NCBI GenBank assembly: GCA_015075555.1
Contig: JABTUD010000002.1
Span: 930,001-994,000, forward strand
Origin: Thermoflexaceae bacterium
GTDB lineage: Bacteria; Chloroflexota; Dehalococcoidia; Tepidiformales; Tepidiformaceae
Length of the DNA stretch: 64,000 nt
Direction: 5' to 3'
Under the pieces are notes generated by a model. That model had not been told where the DNA came from, did no database searches, and saw nothing but the letters and a program-made list of their open reading frames with translations. Position 1 is the stretch's first letter. Each line of letters begins with the position of its first letter. The translations under genes and the position numbers were made by a program. Below, in pieces: positions 46,975 through 54,873 of the stretch.

Positions 46975-47603
46975 TCCTTCGTGCCAGGCCCCACGTTCTT
47001 TTCGAGGTACGAACTGAAGCCGAGCCCCCTGGAGAGCGCGCGAGCAAACTCCGTGTCGTCCGCCAGAACGCCTTCGCGCATGTAGACTGCGGTTGACACT
47101 TTCAGACAGACATCGCCGGAGCAACGCTCCTCGTACGGAGCGCGACCCCAAGCCTCCTTGCCGATAATCCTATCAGCCTCTTCATCGGTAACCACAATCA
47201 GGTACACCTTGGCCACAACTGGAACATGATCAACCCGCCTGACGGCCTCTGGCGCCGCCTTGCCTGGATTTCGGGAAACAGGCTCGATTCGCGTCCCAAT
47301 GCAGTTGGTTTGAACCAGGGGATCGGAGAACGGCTCCCACGCACTATCGCCCGCCGCCTTTAGCACCTGGCCAACTTGTGCATGCTTGGTACGCAGGTCG
47401 GGAACTGCATCCCGCACTCTTTGTGCCGCCGCTTGTTCGACGCGGGCCGTCGGCCCCGTAACACAGAACACGTTGCGGTGGACTGCCGCATTGGATTCGG
47501 CCGGGGAAAGAAGGCTGTAAGCCACCCAAGAGGCCACGCAGGCAACTGCTGCGAGCCCCAACGTCGATACCCATCGCTGAGTCAACAGAAAGTGCTTGAT
47601 CAT
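46971..47603 (-). CDS. Membrane-anchored exported protein
   Basis: 210 residues from ATG 47603, with AGGAGG 6 bases upstream (ATG 47609 touches the Shine-Dalgarno). One N-terminal anchor STLGLAAVACVASWVAYSLL (about 12-31); outside part with paired Cys (FCVTG, NCIG, CSGDVC). YLIVVTDEEADRIIGKEAWGRAPYEERC and LADDTEFARALSRGLGFSSYLEKN suggest an alpha/beta domain. Follows the metallopeptidase gene by 20 bases and overlaps the lipoprotein gene. Possibly a chaperone, inhibitor or partner of the peptidase, by position only. Confidence 0.7.
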   Translation of the reverse strand: MIKHFLLTQRWVSTLGLAAVACVASWVAYSLLSPAESNAAVHRNVFCVTGPTARVEQAAAQRVRDAVPDLRTKHAQVGQVLKAAGDSAWEPFSDPLVQTNCIGTRIEPVSRNPGKAAPEAVRRVDHVPVVAKVYLIVVTDEEADRIIGKEAWGRAPYEERCSGDVCLKVSTAVYMREGVLADDTEFARALSRGLGFSSYLEKNVGPGTKE

Positions 47604-47623
47604 GCCCATCCTCCTATGTTCTA

Positions 47624-48418
47624 TCAGTGAAGAGGCATCTCGCCGTTGGTGACGGTTTCTTTGTCGTACACTGTCGGGGTCAAGATGTATCCAGCAGGAC
47701 AACTGTATGGAATCGTGACTTGATGCATGACAGATGACCAAAAATACCAGCCACCTGCAGTACATTATCCTTCGGCAGGATCTTGCAGACCCAACGCGTG
47801 TCCCATCTCATGATTGATTGTGGCGTGCTGAGACTCGACAGTTCCGTTAATGTGACTTGTCTTGAGTGTGATTTTGAACTGACTATAATGAAGTAGTCGT
47901 CCGTTGCTGATCAGGGGATACATGCCTTGTGCATACGAGTAGCCACCAACGCCGTCGGCCCGCGCCTCGAACCGGAGGTCATACCCGTAGTCATTTGGGT
48001 AGTCAGGGCAAGGGCTGGATGAGACCCAAAGATCGATCCGGGCATTGCCCGTGAGGTCCCAGCCCCCAGGGAGGAAGATCGAGCTGTACAGCTTGATCGA
48101 GAGCGCGCTGTCGCTGAGCACGCCTTCGTCGTAGGAGTTGTAGCAGACATCTTCGTCCAACGAGCCATGTCCGTCTGATGCCCAATGGATTCGTGCAAGG
48201 TGTTGGCCATACGAGAGTGGCCATCCGTGTCCGGCCTGCGCCACGCTCCCCCCTCCGAGTGCCCACGGAAGTCCGGCGACCAACAACAGCATGATTGAAA
48301 CGACCGCGGGAAGGCTGCGGACGCGCAACGAGCGATGGCTTCGGCGTCGGTTCATCAATGTCCCGGCCAGCCGCACCAGTTCAGTGTCGGTGGGCAATGG
48401 GGTACTTCGGTTAGTCAT
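47624..48418 (-). CDS. Secreted HExxHxxGxxD metallopeptidase with in-frame stop
   Basis: ATG 48418 has AGGAG 6-7 bases upstream. Signal region SLPAVVSIMLLLVAGLPWALGG with likely cleavage after AQA. The catalytic site NHEMGHALGLQDP gives two zinc His, the Glu base and Asp as third ligand, as in snapalysin-like metzincins. An in-frame TAA at 47767-47765 falls four codons later, yet the same frame stays open for 46 more codons, encoding GGWYFWSSVMHQVTIPYSC with a Met-turn SVMH, to TGA at 47624. So the stop either inactivates the enzyme or is a base error. Head of a three-gene exported set. Confidence 0.8.
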
Positions 48419-48613
48419 ACTCAGCTCCTATCGTGACCGATGAGGTGGGAGCAGTTCCTGCTTGCAGCTGAGTGGGGCTCTTGTGCATCGCGGGCTACAG
48501 CTTTCCCAGTGATGCGCGAAGGCTAGGTGTACTTCCCACTGACGTTGTTCACAGGCGGGAGGCCGGTGGGCGGTTGCCGATGGCAGTGTGTGGTCTGGCG
48601 AAATTATAGTCAC

Positions 48614-49896
48614 TGTACTGGTTCAAGACGTCCGTGACAGTTGCTCCTTGTGGGATTGGGCCAGGAACTGGGCTGGGGTGAGCATGCCGAGGGCCTGGTG
48701 AGGGCGGATGTGGTTGTAGGTGTGTTCCCAGCGGCGGGCAGCGCGGGAGAGGGCGGAGACGGTGAAGTCTTCGAGGGTGAGGTCGTAACACTCCTCGCGG
48801 GCGGTGCGATTGAGGCGTTCGACGCGGCCATTGAGCTTGGGGCTGTGGGGCGGAAGGACGAAGAGGAGTATGCCGCGAGCCTGGCAGGCAGCCTCGAAGG
48901 CGGCCATGAACTCCGAGCCTCCATCGACCTGGATAGCCCTGACAGCGAAGGGGAGCCGGTCGAGGGCATCGAGGAGGCGTACGGCGAGGGAGGCGGTGGC
49001 GTTGGAGGCGACGGTGACCACCGCGCAGCGGCTGGCGACATCGATGGCGGTGAACTGCTTGAGGACCCGGCGGCCATCACGCAGGTCGAGGGTGTCGACT
49101 TGTACCAGGTCCCCGGGTGGAGGGCGAGGTACTCCTTCGGCTTGCGGGTGGCATAGGGGCGCTGCCAGCGCCGCCGCTGGGCCGGGGTACGGTTGAGCGG
49201 CGGTTCCTTGAGCTGGCCGTGCGCTTTGAGGTAACGCAGGATGCGGCCCACCATCGAGGCGGAGAGGGCGAACCCCTGGCGCAGGAGGAGCACCGCCAGC
49301 TTCAGCTTCCCCAGCGCGGGAACCGTTCCCGCAACGCCTTCACTGCGAGCACCTGGGCGGTGGTCCAGGTCGGCTAAGCGCTTACGCCTGGGCCTGCTCG
49401 GCCGGTCCTCCAGTGTGGCCAGGTTCCTGGGGTCGTACCGGCGCCACCAGCGGTAGAAAGTCTCCCGGCTGATGGCGAAGTGCCGGGCGGTCAGGCACAC
49501 ATTCTGGTCATGCTCCAGGTGCCACTCTATCCACTTCAGCCGTTGCCTCGCCTTCGGGGAGAGCTGCACCAGCTCCTTCCTTGCGAGCTTGAGCATGGGC
49601 CCGGTGACACCGCTTACGATGCGCATCGCGCCCTCCGGGCAGGCAGAGACAGCGTGGGGGCTGCTAGACTCGGGCATGGGAGGTCTCCTTGCTTGGCGGA
49701 GTGGGTTGAGTGCCACCCCGATCCTACTGGGAGACTCCCCTTTCCCCACATCCCCGCACGGTATCGCCCATTCGAACATGGAGGGGTGCAATCCCGTCGG
49801 CAATTGTCTATACAATTACCCGCCCCTCCTATGCCTGCTCCCCTTCCTGCTTGCCAGCCGCTTCGCGACTGTCTCGCAGGTATCTGGACCTGATCA
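48614..49896 (-). mobile_element. Inner IS481-type insertion sequence, 1,283 bp
   Basis: Ends are imperfect inverted repeats of about 30 bases (TGTACTGGTTCA...GACAGT at 48614 and, inverted, TGATCAGGTCCA...GACAGT ending at 49896; about 20 of 30 match). Flanked by 5-bp direct repeats GTCAC (48609-48613 and 49897-49901), the target-site duplication. It interrupts the outer transposase near its 3' end. Confidence 0.85.
48623..49677 (-). pseudogene. Transposase of the inner IS (frameshifted)
   Basis: ATG 49677 with AGGAG upstream. N-terminal HTH LSPKARQRLKWIEWHL ... HFAISRETFYRWWRRY, then GKLKLAVLLLRQGFALSASMVGRILRYL, and a DDE integrase core: Asp in LVQVDTLDLRDGRRVL, Asp in IQVDGGSEFMAAFEA, Glu in PKLNGRVERLNRTAREE. 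At least three indels (about 49350, 49300 and 49118) break it, so as written it is inactive; if these are sequence errors, the element could be live. The stop lies inside the left terminal repeat. Confidence 0.85.
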
Positions 49897-50918
49897 GTCA
49901 CGGAGGAAGGGCTGGAGTGCGGCGAGCCGTTCCTGGTTGCTGCCATAGGGGCAGCGGTAGGCCCACTCGCGCTGGAGGGTTTTGTTGAAGGCCTCGGCCT
50001 TGCCGTTGGTCTGGGGACGGTAGGGGCGGGTATAGCGGCGGCCGATGCCTAACTCGCTGGCGGCTGCCTGGAAGGCGAAGGAACGGTAGTTCCCGCCGTT
50101 GTCCGTGAGGACACGCTGGATGGTGATGCCGACGCTTGCAAAGGCGAGGACGGCACGGGCCAGGAAGCCAGCGGTGGTGTCGCCCTTCTCGTCCGGGAGG
50201 GCTTCGGCGTAGGCGTAGCGGCTGTGGTCGTCGACGGCCACGTGGACGAAGTCGTGTCCGCGCTTGCGGCCAGGACGCTTCCGGCCAGCCCTGTTTTCGG
50301 CGAAGCCCTCGTCGAAGCGCTTCCACCGCCCTCGAGGATGCGCCTGAACTTCTTCACGTCCAGGTGCACCAGCTCGCCCGGGTGCGCCCGCTCGTAGCGG
50401 ATGACGCTGCGGGTGGTGCGGTCGAGCTGGCGAAGGACGGAGACCCCATGGCGCCTGAGGACGCCGTAGACCGTGGAGGCGGCAAGGCCGAGCTCGTGGG
50501 CGATGCGGTGTGGGCCCGCCCCCGGTTTACGGCGGAGGCTGAGAATCGCCTCCACCACCTCGGCACCGAGGGCCGCTGGAGACCGTCTCGGGCGCTGCTC
50601 GCCTCCTGGAGCCCCTCCAGCCCCTGCTCCCGGTAGCGGTGCATCCACTTCGCGACTGTGGAGCAGGACACCCCTGGGCCTCGGCGACCTGGGCCTGGGT
50701 CCAGCCCTGCTCGAGGCGCTGGACGATGAGGAGGCGACCTGCGGGGGTGAGCTTCGCGTTACGATGAGGCATAGAGGGTCTCCTGTCGGCTGGTGTTTTT
50801 GGATAACCCAACCCAACAGGCAGACCCTCTTCTTCGTCAAGCTAACTGCTTAAGCTGATGACTACTTCCTGTGCACAACCTGCGTGGGAACTACAGCTAG
50901 GGATCTGCCCAAGCAGGC

Positions 50919-51640
50919 GCCACCCCGCCGTTCGACCGCCTCCGTTTGGGCGCGGTCACTTCGAGGCCCACTGTGCCCACAGCGCAGCGGCCGCGGCGCG
51001 GTTCGGGGCGCCAAGCTTCTTCAGGATGTCTTCGACGACATCCTTGACGCGGCTCTGGGAGATCCCGAGGCTGTCCGCGATCTGCTTGTTGGCAAGTCCC
51101 TGGGCCAGCAGCGCGGCCACATCGCATTCGCGCGGACTCAGCCGCTCAATCCCACTCACCATCCCCTTCCTCCCTTCTACCGGCTCAACAGTTCCGGGGG
51201 GGGGGCGCCTAACCGGGATTGTACGCCGCTTGTCAAGGCGGAGTATTGCCAGGGGTCAGTCGCTGGAGAAGGGCAGGTCGACTCCCTCGACGCGACGGCC
51301 CTGGGTGGAGTGCATGCGGGCGATCTTCTCAGGCTCGGGTTCATGGACGGTGGTGGTCTTGGGGCCGCGAACCATTGCGACACGCCCGGTGCGGCTCAGC
51401 TCGCGGATGCCGTAGGGCTCGCACATCTTGACGAGGCCATTGATCTTGTCGTCGTAACCCTCGACCTGGAGGATGATGGAGTTGGTGGCGATATCGATGA
51501 TATCGGCGCGGAAGACGTTGGCGATATCGAGCAGCTCGTGGCGGTTGACGTTGTTGCAGCGGACCTTCAGCAGGCAAAGCTCGCGGGCGATCATGTCCTC
51601 GTTCGAGAGATCGCTCACCTTGATGACATCGATGAGCTTG
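50919..51640 (-). repeat. Segmental duplication, copy 2 (HTH gene + 3' part of ilvN)
   Basis: Partner of 45521-46243 in the same orientation, 5.4 kb apart. This copy is contiguous with complete ilvN and ilvB, so it is probably the original. Confidence 0.9.
50956..51162 (-). CDS. Stand-alone LuxR-type HTH protein (copy 2)
   Basis: 68 residues, HTH only: GIERLSPRECDVAALLAQGLANKQIADSLG, ISQSRVKDVVEDILKKLGAP. ATG 51162 has the same GGGAGGAAGGGG leader as copy 1. It follows ilvN by 93 bases, which include a G10 tract, and may be expressed with ilvBN. Lacking a sensor or receiver domain, it would have to be controlled by its level or by partner proteins. No known target. Confidence 0.82.
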   Translation of the reverse strand: MVSGIERLSPRECDVAALLAQGLANKQIADSLGISQSRVKDVVEDILKKLGAPNRAAAAALWAQWASK

Positions 51641-51873
51641 TAGAGCTGCTTTTCGACCTGCTCGATGGGGGCGCTCTCGCCATCGACGACGATGGTCATC
51701 CGGCTCACTCCCGGGGCTTCGCTGTGGCCCACGGTGAGGGATTCGATATTGAAGCCGCGGCGCCGGAAGAGGCTGGCGACACGCATGAGGACGCCGGGCT
51801 TGTCTTCGACGATGGCGACCACCGTATGGTTGCCGGGGCGGGGGCGGTAGCCGTTGCTGGTGGTGGCGGTCAT
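51256..51873 (-). CDS. ilvN: Acetolactate synthase small (regulatory) subunit
   Basis: 205 residues. N-terminal ACT domain with VVAIVEDKPGVLMRVASLFRRRGFNIESLTVG (about 18-49) for valine binding, then the ALS small-subunit C-terminal domain (LIDVIKVSDLSNEDMIARELCLLKV ... GIRELSRTGRVAMVRG). ATG 51873 overlaps the ilvB stop by 4 bases. C-terminal tail ARMHSTQGRRVEGVDLPFSSD is kept exactly in the truncated copy. Confidence 0.97.
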   Translation of the reverse strand: MTATTSNGYRPRPGNHTVVAIVEDKPGVLMRVASLFRRRGFNIESLTVGHSEAPGVSRMTIVVDGESAPIEQVEKQLYKLIDVIKVSDLSNEDMIARELCLLKVRCNNVNRHELLDIANVFRADIIDIATNSIILQVEGYDDKINGLVKMCEPYGIRELSRTGRVAMVRGPKTTTVHEPEPEKIARMHSTQGRRVEGVDLPFSSD

Positions 51874-53561
51874 CGCATCATCTCCTCGGCGGGGGCTTCG
51901 ATGGTCTCGGACAGGGCGGCGCCGGCGGGGACCATGGGCCAAACGTTTTCTTCCTGGTCGACGTGGAAATCGATGAGGACGGGCCCGGGGAAGGCGCGGG
52001 CTTCGGCGATGGCGGGCTCGACTTCGGCCTTGGTCTCAACGCGGATGGACTTGATGCCGTAGGCATCGGCGAGCTTGCAGAAGTCAGGCTGGGTCATGGC
52101 GCAGCCGCTGAAGTTCTTGTCATAGAAGAGCTGCTGCCACTGGCGAATCATGCCAAGGTAGCCGTTGTTGAGGATGGCGATCTTGATGGGCAGGCGTTCT
52201 TCGACGACGACGGCGAGCTCCTGCATGGTCATCTGGAAGCCGCCATCTCCACAGATGGCCCAGACCTCCTGCCCGGGAAGGGCGATCTGAGCGCCAATGG
52301 CGCCGGGCAGTTCGAAGCCCATGGTGCCAAGCCCACCCGACGAGATGAGCTGTCTTGGACGCTGGTAGAAGTAGTGCTGGCCGGCCCACATCTGGTGCTG
52401 GCCAACCCCGGTGACGATGGTGGCGTTGCCCCGCGACTCCTCGTAAAGGGTGCGGATGACGTATTGGGGGAGCATGCGCCTGGATTCACGGATGTGCAGG
52501 CTCGGGTGCTCCTCGCGCTGGACATCGATCCACTTCCGCCAGGTCTCGCGCTTCTGTTCCTTTACGCGCGCCGTGATGGCGGGGAGCACGTGCTTGACAT
52601 CGCCGACGATGGGGACGGCAGTGGCGAAGTTCTTGCCGATTTCGGCGGGGTCGATATCGATGTGGATGATCTTCGCGTTGGGATTGAAATCCTTGAAACG
52701 TCCCATGGCGCGGTCATCGAAGCGCATGCCGATGCCAATGACAACATCGGCGGTATCGGCGGCCATGTTGGCGTAGTACATGCCATGCATGCCGAGCCAG
52801 CCGTAACTGAGCGGGTGTTCTTCGGGGAAGGCGCCTATGCCGAGGAAGGTGGTGACGACGGGGATATCGGCCTTCTCGACGAGTTCCTTCAGCTCGTTGC
52901 TGGCGTTGCCCCAGATGACACCGTGGCCGGCGATGATGATGGGCTTCCTGGCCTGGTCGATGAGCTCGGCGGCGCGGCGGATCATGCCCGGGTGGCCCTC
53001 GGTGGTGGGCTTGTAGCCACGGAGGCTGATCTGCTCGGGCCAGTCGAACTCGGCCTCCTCCTGGAAGACGTCTTTGGGGATATCGACGAGCACGGGGCCG
53101 GGGCGGCCGGTGGTGGCGATGTGGATGGCCTCGCGGATGGCCAGGGCGATGTCTTCGGCGCGCATCACCAGGTAGTTGTGCTTGGTGATGGGCATGGTGA
53201 TGGCAGTGATGTCGGCTTCCTGGAAGCCGTCCTTGCCGAGGAGGGTCCGGGAGACGTTTCCGGTGAGGGCGAGGACCGGTGTGGAATCGAGGTATGAGGT
53301 GGCGATGCCGGTGACGAGGTTGGTGGCGCCGGGGCCGCTGGTGCCCAGGCAAACGCCGAGCCGGCCGGTGGCGCGGGCGTAGCCGTCAGCCATGTGGGCC
53401 GCACCCTGTTCGTGGCGGACGAGCACGTGGCGTATGGAGGGATAGGAGGGAAGGGTATCGTAGAGTGGCAACACCACGCCGCCGGGATAGCCGAAGATGG
53501 TGTCGATACCTTCCCGCTGGAGGCACTCCAGCAGGATCTGTGCGCCAGTCATGCGCGTCAT
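51870..53561 (-). CDS. ilvB: Acetolactate synthase large (catalytic) subunit
   Basis: First common step of branched-chain amino-acid synthesis, thiamine-diphosphate dependent. 563 residues, unbroken. ThDP-activating Glu in LVRHEQGAAHMADGYARATG, FAD-region LGMHGMYYANMAADTADVVIGIGMRFDDR, and the ThDP/Mg motif ICGDGGFQMTMQELAV ... NNGYLGMIRQWQ. ATG 53561 has AGGAAGGA about 10 bases upstream. Forms the holoenzyme with IlvN just downstream. Confidence 0.98.
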   Translation of the reverse strand: MTRMTGAQILLECLQREGIDTIFGYPGGVVLPLYDTLPSYPSIRHVLVRHEQGAAHMADGYARATGRLGVCLGTSGPGATNLVTGIATSYLDSTPVLALTGNVSRTLLGKDGFQEADITAITMPITKHNYLVMRAEDIALAIREAIHIATTGRPGPVLVDIPKDVFQEEAEFDWPEQISLRGYKPTTEGHPGMIRRAAELIDQARKPIIIAGHGVIWGNASNELKELVEKADIPVVTTFLGIGAFPEEHPLSYGWLGMHGMYYANMAADTADVVIGIGMRFDDRAMGRFKDFNPNAKIIHIDIDPAEIGKNFATAVPIVGDVKHVLPAITARVKEQKRETWRKWIDVQREEHPSLHIRESRRMLPQYVIRTLYEESRGNATIVTGVGQHQMWAGQHYFYQRPRQLISSGGLGTMGFELPGAIGAQIALPGQEVWAICGDGGFQMTMQELAVVVEERLPIKIAILNNGYLGMIRQWQQLFYDKNFSGCAMTQPDFCKLADAYGIKSIRVETKAEVEPAIAEARAFPGPVLIDFHVDQEENVWPMVPAGAALSETIEAPAEEMMR

Positions 53562-53760
53562 GGGGCAGAGTCCTTCCTGCGGCCAGTGGATTTGTACCCG
53601 GCATCTGCCCCGGTGAGAGGCTGGCCGGCGCCCGCCACGCCATACGGTCGTGGCTACCCGGGGGAGGCCGTAGGCCCCGATCCAGGGTTGAAGGCAAGGA
53701 GGGCGGCCGGTAAGCCGCGGGTCCCCCCGACGTAAACCGCAGGGCTCCAGTGTATAGCGG
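53562..53760 (-). promoter_or_regulatory. ilvB leader, about 190 bases
   Basis: GC-rich leader with several small hairpins (for example GGGGCCTACGGCCTCCCC). TATACA at about 53757-53752 is the only -10-like hexamer. I looked for T-box, leader-peptide or other attenuator elements and found none, so control is unknown. Confidence 0.35.
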
Positions 53761-53814
53761 GTTCAGGAATTACGTCGATAAGCGTTTGTGGGACTGGCGG
53801 TCGGAAAGGACCCC

Positions 53815-54873
53815 CTACCCCGCGAGCACCGCCTTGAGGCGGTCGATCTGGGGCACGGGGCTGGGGTCGAAGCCGTTGAGGAGGGCCAGGTAGCAGGAGA
53901 CGAAATCGCCCCAGGCAGTGCCTGCGACCATCTGGGCGAGGGCCGCATTCCCGGCCACCGGGACAGGGTGCACAGGCACTCCCGCCTCTTCGAAGAGCGA
54001 ACGCGTGACCTTGAAACGAAGGGCGGTCCGTTCATCGTATAGGGCCGAGTCGAGCGTCACGAGTGAGACGCTCTCACCCGCCGTGGAAGCGGTGGCGAGC
54101 CCGACGATGAGGTTGTGGTCGGCTTCGGGGAGGACGTCGGCGGCAGCGAGCACTTTGCCGTTTTCGGCCAGCTGGTTCTTGAAGCGGGAGGCGACAGGGG
54201 CGAGATGCCCGGCCCCGAGAACGAAGGGAACGCTGCCAAGCAGCGCCTGGGCGAGCTGCTTGGCCGGGTTGTGGGCGGCCGGGACGTCGGTCCCGAGGTC
54301 GTGGGAGACGAGAGCGTCGTGGAGAGCGGCGGCGGTGGCGACATCTTCCCGGTCTATGGTCACCAGGCCGAGGCTAGCGCCCAGCCTGAGGAGAGGGGCG
54401 AGACTATGAGGGAGGGCAGCGCGAGGAGCAGACCTGTAGGTGAGCGGGTAGACCGGCACGCCATCGTCCCGGGCGCGTCCGGCGAGCAGGCCGCCGCCTG
54501 TGACGGCAAGGATTGCCGCGCCCCGCTTCCAGGCGTCGTCGTAGCAGGCGAGGCTCTCTTCGGTATTGCCACTGTAGGACGAGACGATGACCAGGGTCCG
54601 GTCCGACACGAAGTTGGGCAGGGCGTAACCGCGGGTCACGATGACGGGGATCTCGGCCGACTGTTCGCAGAGCGCGGCGAAGTAGTCTCCGGCGGTGGCT
54701 GAGCCCCCCATCCCGGCAATGACAACGCTGCTGGCTGACGCGGCCCCGGCGGGGAGCTCGATCTCTTCGGCGGCTTCCCAGCCCTTGAGCAGTTCGACAC
54801 CAAGCGCAGTGGCATGGTCGAGCATGCCGGAAGCGTCGAGGGAGAGCAGCCCGTGGTCGTCGAGGCGGCTCAT
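53815..54873 (-). CDS. Bifunctional phosphoglucose/phosphomannose isomerase
   Basis: SIS-domain isomerase interconverting glucose-6-P or mannose-6-P with fructose-6-P. 352 residues. SIS-1: VVIAGMGGSATAGDYFAAL (about 50) and VSSYSGNTEESLACYD; catalytic region RFKNQLAENGK and LPEADHN (His/Glu of the family). ATG overlaps the stop of the mutase gene upstream (ATGA). With the mutase and nucleotidyltransferase it forms a route from fructose-6-P to an activated hexose. Confidence 0.93.
   Translation of the reverse strand: MSRLDDHGLLSLDASGMLDHATALGVELLKGWEAAEEIELPAGAASASSVVIAGMGGSATAGDYFAALCEQSAEIPVIVTRGYALPNFVSDRTLVIVSSYSGNTEESLACYDDAWKRGAAILAVTGGGLLAGRARDDGVPVYPLTYRSAPRAALPHSLAPLLRLGASLGLVTIDREDVATAAALHDALVSHDLGTDVPAAHNPAKQLAQALLGSVPFVLGAGHLAPVASRFKNQLAENGKVLAAADVLPEADHNLIVGLATASTAGESVSLVTLDSALYDERTALRFKVTRSLFEEAGVPVHPVPVAGNAALAQMVAGTAWGDFVSCYLALLNGFDPSPVPQIDRLKAVLAG

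Larger units (their letters stand above)
48549..50772 (-). pseudogene. Outer IS481-type transposase, split by an inner IS
   Basis: From ATG 50772: HTH part MPHRNAKLTPAGRLLIVQRL ... STVAKWMHRYREQGLEGL, then DDE core with ELVHLDVKKFRRI, VAVDDHSRYAYAEALPDEKGD, LTDNGGNYRSF and RPYRPQTNGKAEAFNKTLQREW. The coding sequence stops artificially at ALQPFLRD (49902), and its missing C-terminus, YNFARPHTAIGNRPPASRL, is found at 48613-48549 on the other side of the inner element. At least three additional indels (about 50690, 50585, 50300) break the frame. I could not identify its terminal repeats. Confidence 0.85.

Noticed and set aside
47765-47767. Programmed stop-codon read-through in the metallopeptidase
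   Set aside because: The codon is TAA with no recognisable stimulatory context; mutation or base error is simpler.
51963-53297. 444-residue plus-strand open frame
   Set aside because: Antisense shadow of ilvB.
53562-53760. T-box or leader-peptide attenuator before ilvB
   Set aside because: No GGGTGG-ACC T-box sequence, no run of Ile/Leu/Val codons in a small frame, and no terminator hairpin with T-run.
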